Below are positions 61,966 to 64,000 of a stretch of DNA of 64,000 bases, piece after piece. The notes beneath the pieces are model-generated. The model was not told where the DNA came from. It saw nothing but the letters and a program-made list of their open reading frames with translations, and searched no databases. The position numbers and the translations under genes were made by a program. This stretch comes from Methylobacterium dankookense (GTDB taxonomy: Bacteria; Pseudomonadota; Alphaproteobacteria; Rhizobiales; Beijerinckiaceae), in the NCBI RefSeq assembly GCF_902141855.1, contig NZ_CABFVH010000006.1, positions 62,001 to 126,000 on the forward strand, given 5' to 3'. Position 1 is the first letter of the stretch; each line of letters opens with the position of its first letter.

Positions 61966-63150
61966 ATGCGTCTGCGCGCCGTCCGCCTCGGCCTCGCCCT
62001 CGCGGGCGCCGCGTTCCCGGCCGCGGCCGCGCAGGAGCCGCCGCTCTCGAGCCTCACCCTGGTCGGGCCGCCGACCCTGGTGTTCAAGGCGGGCCGCGAC
62101 GCCTGCGACGGCGCGGACGTGCCCGACGCCCCGGCCCGCGCCTTCCGCGACGCCTCGGGCGCGGTCGCCCTGTTCGGCATGCACTACCGCAACCGCGCCC
62201 TGCGGGGGCCGGACCTGGAGCACCTGAAGCTCGACTGCGCGGTGGTCCTCGAGTCCGGCGAGAAGGCGGATCCCGCCCTCTACGACGACCGCTCCTGGAT
62301 CACCGCCACCTGGACCGAGGACGGGCGCGCCGTCGCGGCCCTCGTCCACCACGAGTACCAGGCCAACGAGCATCCGGGCCGCTGCCGCTCGGCGGTCTAC
62401 ATGGAGTGCTGGTACAACACGATCACCGCCGCCGCCTCGGCGGATGGTGGGCGCAGCTTCACCCGCGCGAGCCCGCCCCGCGTGGTGGCGGGGCCGCCCT
62501 TCACCCAGGAGGTGGACCAGGGCCGGCACCGGGGCTTCTTCAACCCCTCGAACATCGTCGGCGAAGGGCCCTGGCGCTACTTCCTGGCCTCGACCACCGG
62601 CTGGCAGCGCCCGGGCAGCGATCAGGAGGCCGGGATCTGCCTGTTCCGCAGCGACCGGCCGGCCGACCCGGCGAGCTGGCGCGCCTGGACAGGTGCCGGC
62701 TTCACCGCCGCCTTCCCCGACCCTTACCTGAAGGGCGGCAAGCCCGCGACCTGCCGCCCGGTCGGCCCCTTCCCCGGCCCGGTCGGGGCGGTGGTGCGCC
62801 ACCGCGGCACCGGCGTCTTCATCGCGGTGTTCATGGCCAAGGCCGGGACCGGCGCGCCGGGCGACTTCCCGCGCTCCGGCTTCTACTGGACGACCTCGCG
62901 CGACCTCTTCGCCTGGGACAGGCCGCGCCTGCTCATGGAAGGGGCGACGCTCTACGACGACCCCTGCGCGGCGCCGGGCGGCCTCATCGCCTATCCCGCG
63001 CTCCTCGATCCCGGCGCGGCCGGCCGCAATTTCGACGATGCCGGCGAGCGGGCGCTCCTCACCTACGCGACGCTGCGGACCGAGGGCTGCACCGTCACCT
63101 CCGATCGCGACCTCGTGCGCCGCCCGGTGGCGATCACGGTCTGGCCCTGA
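61966..63150 (+). CDS. Secreted hypothetical protein, possible beta-propeller
   Basis: A 394-residue protein with a signal peptide (LGLALAGAAFPAAAAQ). Motifs such as YDDRSWITATWTEDG, ASADGGRSFTRASPPRVV, NPSNIVGEGPWRYFLAS and YWTTSRDLFAWDRPRLLM recall sialidase/glycosidase five-blade propellers (Asp-box-like SxDGGxSF). Cysteines are numerous (CRSAVYMEC, DPCAAP). Enzymatic activity is not evident. AAGGA before the ATG at 61966 supports the start. Confidence 0.8.
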   Translation: MRLRAVRLGLALAGAAFPAAAAQEPPLSSLTLVGPPTLVFKAGRDACDGADVPDAPARAFRDASGAVALFGMHYRNRALRGPDLEHLKLDCAVVLESGEKADPALYDDRSWITATWTEDGRAVAALVHHEYQANEHPGRCRSAVYMECWYNTITAAASADGGRSFTRASPPRVVAGPPFTQEVDQGRHRGFFNPSNIVGEGPWRYFLASTTGWQRPGSDQEAGICLFRSDRPADPASWRAWTGAGFTAAFPDPYLKGGKPATCRPVGPFPGPVGAVVRHRGTGVFIAVFMAKAGTGAPGDFPRSGFYWTTSRDLFAWDRPRLLMEGATLYDDPCAAPGGLIAYPALLDPGAAGRNFDDAGERALLTYATLRTEGCTVTSDRDLVRRPVAITVWP

Positions 63151-63258
63151 AGGGGGGACCGCGCGGCAAACCGGCACGGCTGTCGCCGGCCTCCGTTGAC
63201 GGTAGGGCGACCGCCTGCATCTCTCCCGCTCGGACAACCCGATCCGAGGCGCGACGCC

Positions 63259-63570
63259 ATGACCGACCACCTGATCGCCTGGAGCGAGCGCGACGAGACC
63301 GTGGCGCCGAGCGGCGTCGCCAGGCGCAGCATCGCCGGGGCCGGTGCGAGCCTCGTCCACATCACCATCCCCGCCGGCACCGAGGCGGCGCGACACAGCC
63401 ACCCGCACGAGCAGTTCGTGCAGGTGGTCTCGGGTTCGGGCATGCTGGAGACCGAGCAGGGCCGGCAGCCCTTCGCGGCCGGCCACGTCTTCCACTTCCC
63501 GGCCGGCGCCTGGCACGCCGCGACCTTCGAGACCGAGACGGTGCTGATCGAGACCAACCTCCCGGGCTGA
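63259..63570 (+). CDS. Cupin-domain protein
   Basis: A 103-residue single cupin. Motif 1 is HSHPHEQFVQVVSGSGMLE near 47-65 and motif 2 FHFPAGAWHAATFET near 78-92, giving the usual His/Glu metal site. Such small cupins are often dioxygenase- or isomerase-like; the function cannot be assigned. It lies about 110 bp behind the secreted-protein gene. Confidence 0.85.
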   Translation: MTDHLIAWSERDETVAPSGVARRSIAGAGASLVHITIPAGTEAARHSHPHEQFVQVVSGSGMLETEQGRQPFAAGHVFHFPAGAWHAATFETETVLIETNLPG

Positions 63571-63587
63571 CGCGTTCTTGGTAGCCG

Positions 63588-63608
63588 GCCGTCAATTTTT
63601 TTGACGGC
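63588..63608 (+). terminator. Hairpin between cupin gene and glyA
   Basis: GCCGTCAA (63588-63595), a five-T loop, and TTGACGGC (63601-63608) form a perfect 8-bp hairpin 18 bases after the cupin stop. No T-run follows on the plus strand, so termination is uncertain; it may equally be a regulatory palindrome upstream of glyA. Confidence 0.5.
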
Positions 63609-63737
63609 AGCCGAAAAATGCCTGTGCTTGGCCTCCTGCGGGGGGGCGTGTAGTACTCTCGCGTTTGAACGCCCGCCCGTGTACGCCGACGGACGACGGG
63701 GTCACCTGCCCGGACTTTCAAGAACAGAGGCATTCCC

Positions 63738-64000
63738 ATGAGCGCCGGTACCGCCGCCGACAAGCACTTCTCGAGCACCTTCTTCTCCGCGCCCCTGTCG
63801 GAGGCGGACCCCGAGATCGCCCGCGCCGTCGAGCAGGAGCTCGGCCGGCAGCAGCATGAGATCGAGCTGATCGCCTCCGAGAACATCGTCTCGCGCGCGG
63901 TGCTCGAGGCCCAGGGCTCGGTGCTGACCAACAAGTACGCGGAGGGCTATCCGGGCCGCCGCTACTACGGTGGCTGCCAGTTCGTGGACATCGCCGAGAA
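63738..64000 (+). CDS. glyA: Serine hydroxymethyltransferase GlyA, 3' partial
   Basis: The first 87 residues are present; the gene runs off the right edge. [21 protein letters not shown] and [20 protein letters not shown] are diagnostic of the PLP-dependent enzyme that interconverts serine/glycine with methylene-tetrahydrofolate, a key step of the serine cycle in methylotrophs. The ATG follows AGAGG. The N-terminal tail [20 protein letters not shown] is longer than in enterobacteria. Confidence 0.95.
   Translation, partial: MSAGTAADKHFSSTFFSAPLSEADPEIARAVEQELGRQQHEIELIASENIVSRAVLEAQGSVLTNKYAEGYPGRRYYGGCQFVDIAE

Noticed and set aside
1..64000. tRNA or rRNA genes
   Set aside because: No cloverleaf-like conserved T-loop (GGTTCRANYCC) with matching stems and no rRNA sequence was noticed on either strand; a dedicated scan would settle it.

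Overview
The window is high-GC DNA that looks like the chromosome of an aerobic alphaproteobacterium, most likely Methylobacteriaceae (Methylobacterium/Methylorubrum). Pointers are the oxygen-dependent cobalamin genes (cobG, cobN), a sulfonate/sulfone scavenging cluster, a PraR-like repressor, malonyl-CoA decarboxylase, a serine hydroxymethyltransferase gene at the right edge and several families of palindromic intergenic repeats. Genus is inferred, not proven.

Layout. 0-6.8 kb: a cell-surface polysaccharide region with one large double glycosyltransferase followed by broken genes (polysaccharide pyruvyl transferase, glycosyltransferase, repeat-containing protein, FkbM methyltransferase). 6.8-9.7 kb: an accessory patch with a zinc-metallopeptidase plus exported-partner pair, a transposase remnant, direct repeats around a perfect hairpin, and about 1.1 kb without a gene. 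9.8-16.3 kb: formate/nitrite-type transporter, CinA-like protein, SfsA, FkbM methyltransferase, alpha/beta hydrolase, and a GH19 muramidase/chitinase-like protein overlapping a gene for an exported Cys-containing partner. 16.4-24.8 kb: ssuE-ssuA-ssuA-ssuC-ssuB-ssuD diverging from sfnG-sfnB, which together import organosulfonates and strip sulfite from sulfonates and sulfones. 24.8-31.8 kb: App1-like phosphatase, zinc ABC transporter with a divergent zur and a shared Zur-like palindrome, a sugar phosphotransferase for exopolysaccharide, a small monooxygenase and a PraR-like repressor.

31.8-52.6 kb: a large aerobic adenosylcobalamin cluster. A cobalamin riboswitch (46.2-46.4 kb) precedes cbtB-cbtA-DUF1636-cobW-cobN-cobG-cobH-cobI-cobJ on the minus strand. 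cobK lies on the plus strand, cobL-cobE-cobM-cobB on the minus, cobU/P-cobO-cobQ on the plus, then an MFS gene and the cobD/cobC pair. Most neighbours overlap by ATGA or GTGA. cobF, cobS, cobT and cobA are not in the window.

52.5-64 kb: MFS exporter, malonyl-CoA decarboxylase, several envelope and secreted proteins of unknown role, cyclic-nucleotide-binding membrane protein, amine oxidase, Kelch protein, EI24 and NnrU membrane proteins, cupin, and the start of glyA.

The most striking signal is a roughly 180-bp palindromic repeat. It sits in frame inside both cobN and cobG, adding about 80 residues of near-identical low-complexity peptide to each enzyme. A third copy at 9.4-9.7 kb is intergenic and itself carries a nested insert of two perfect hairpins. 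Short forms lie at 23.4 and 55.7 kb. This resembles the protein-coding palindromic elements described in Rickettsia, but the sequence is different.
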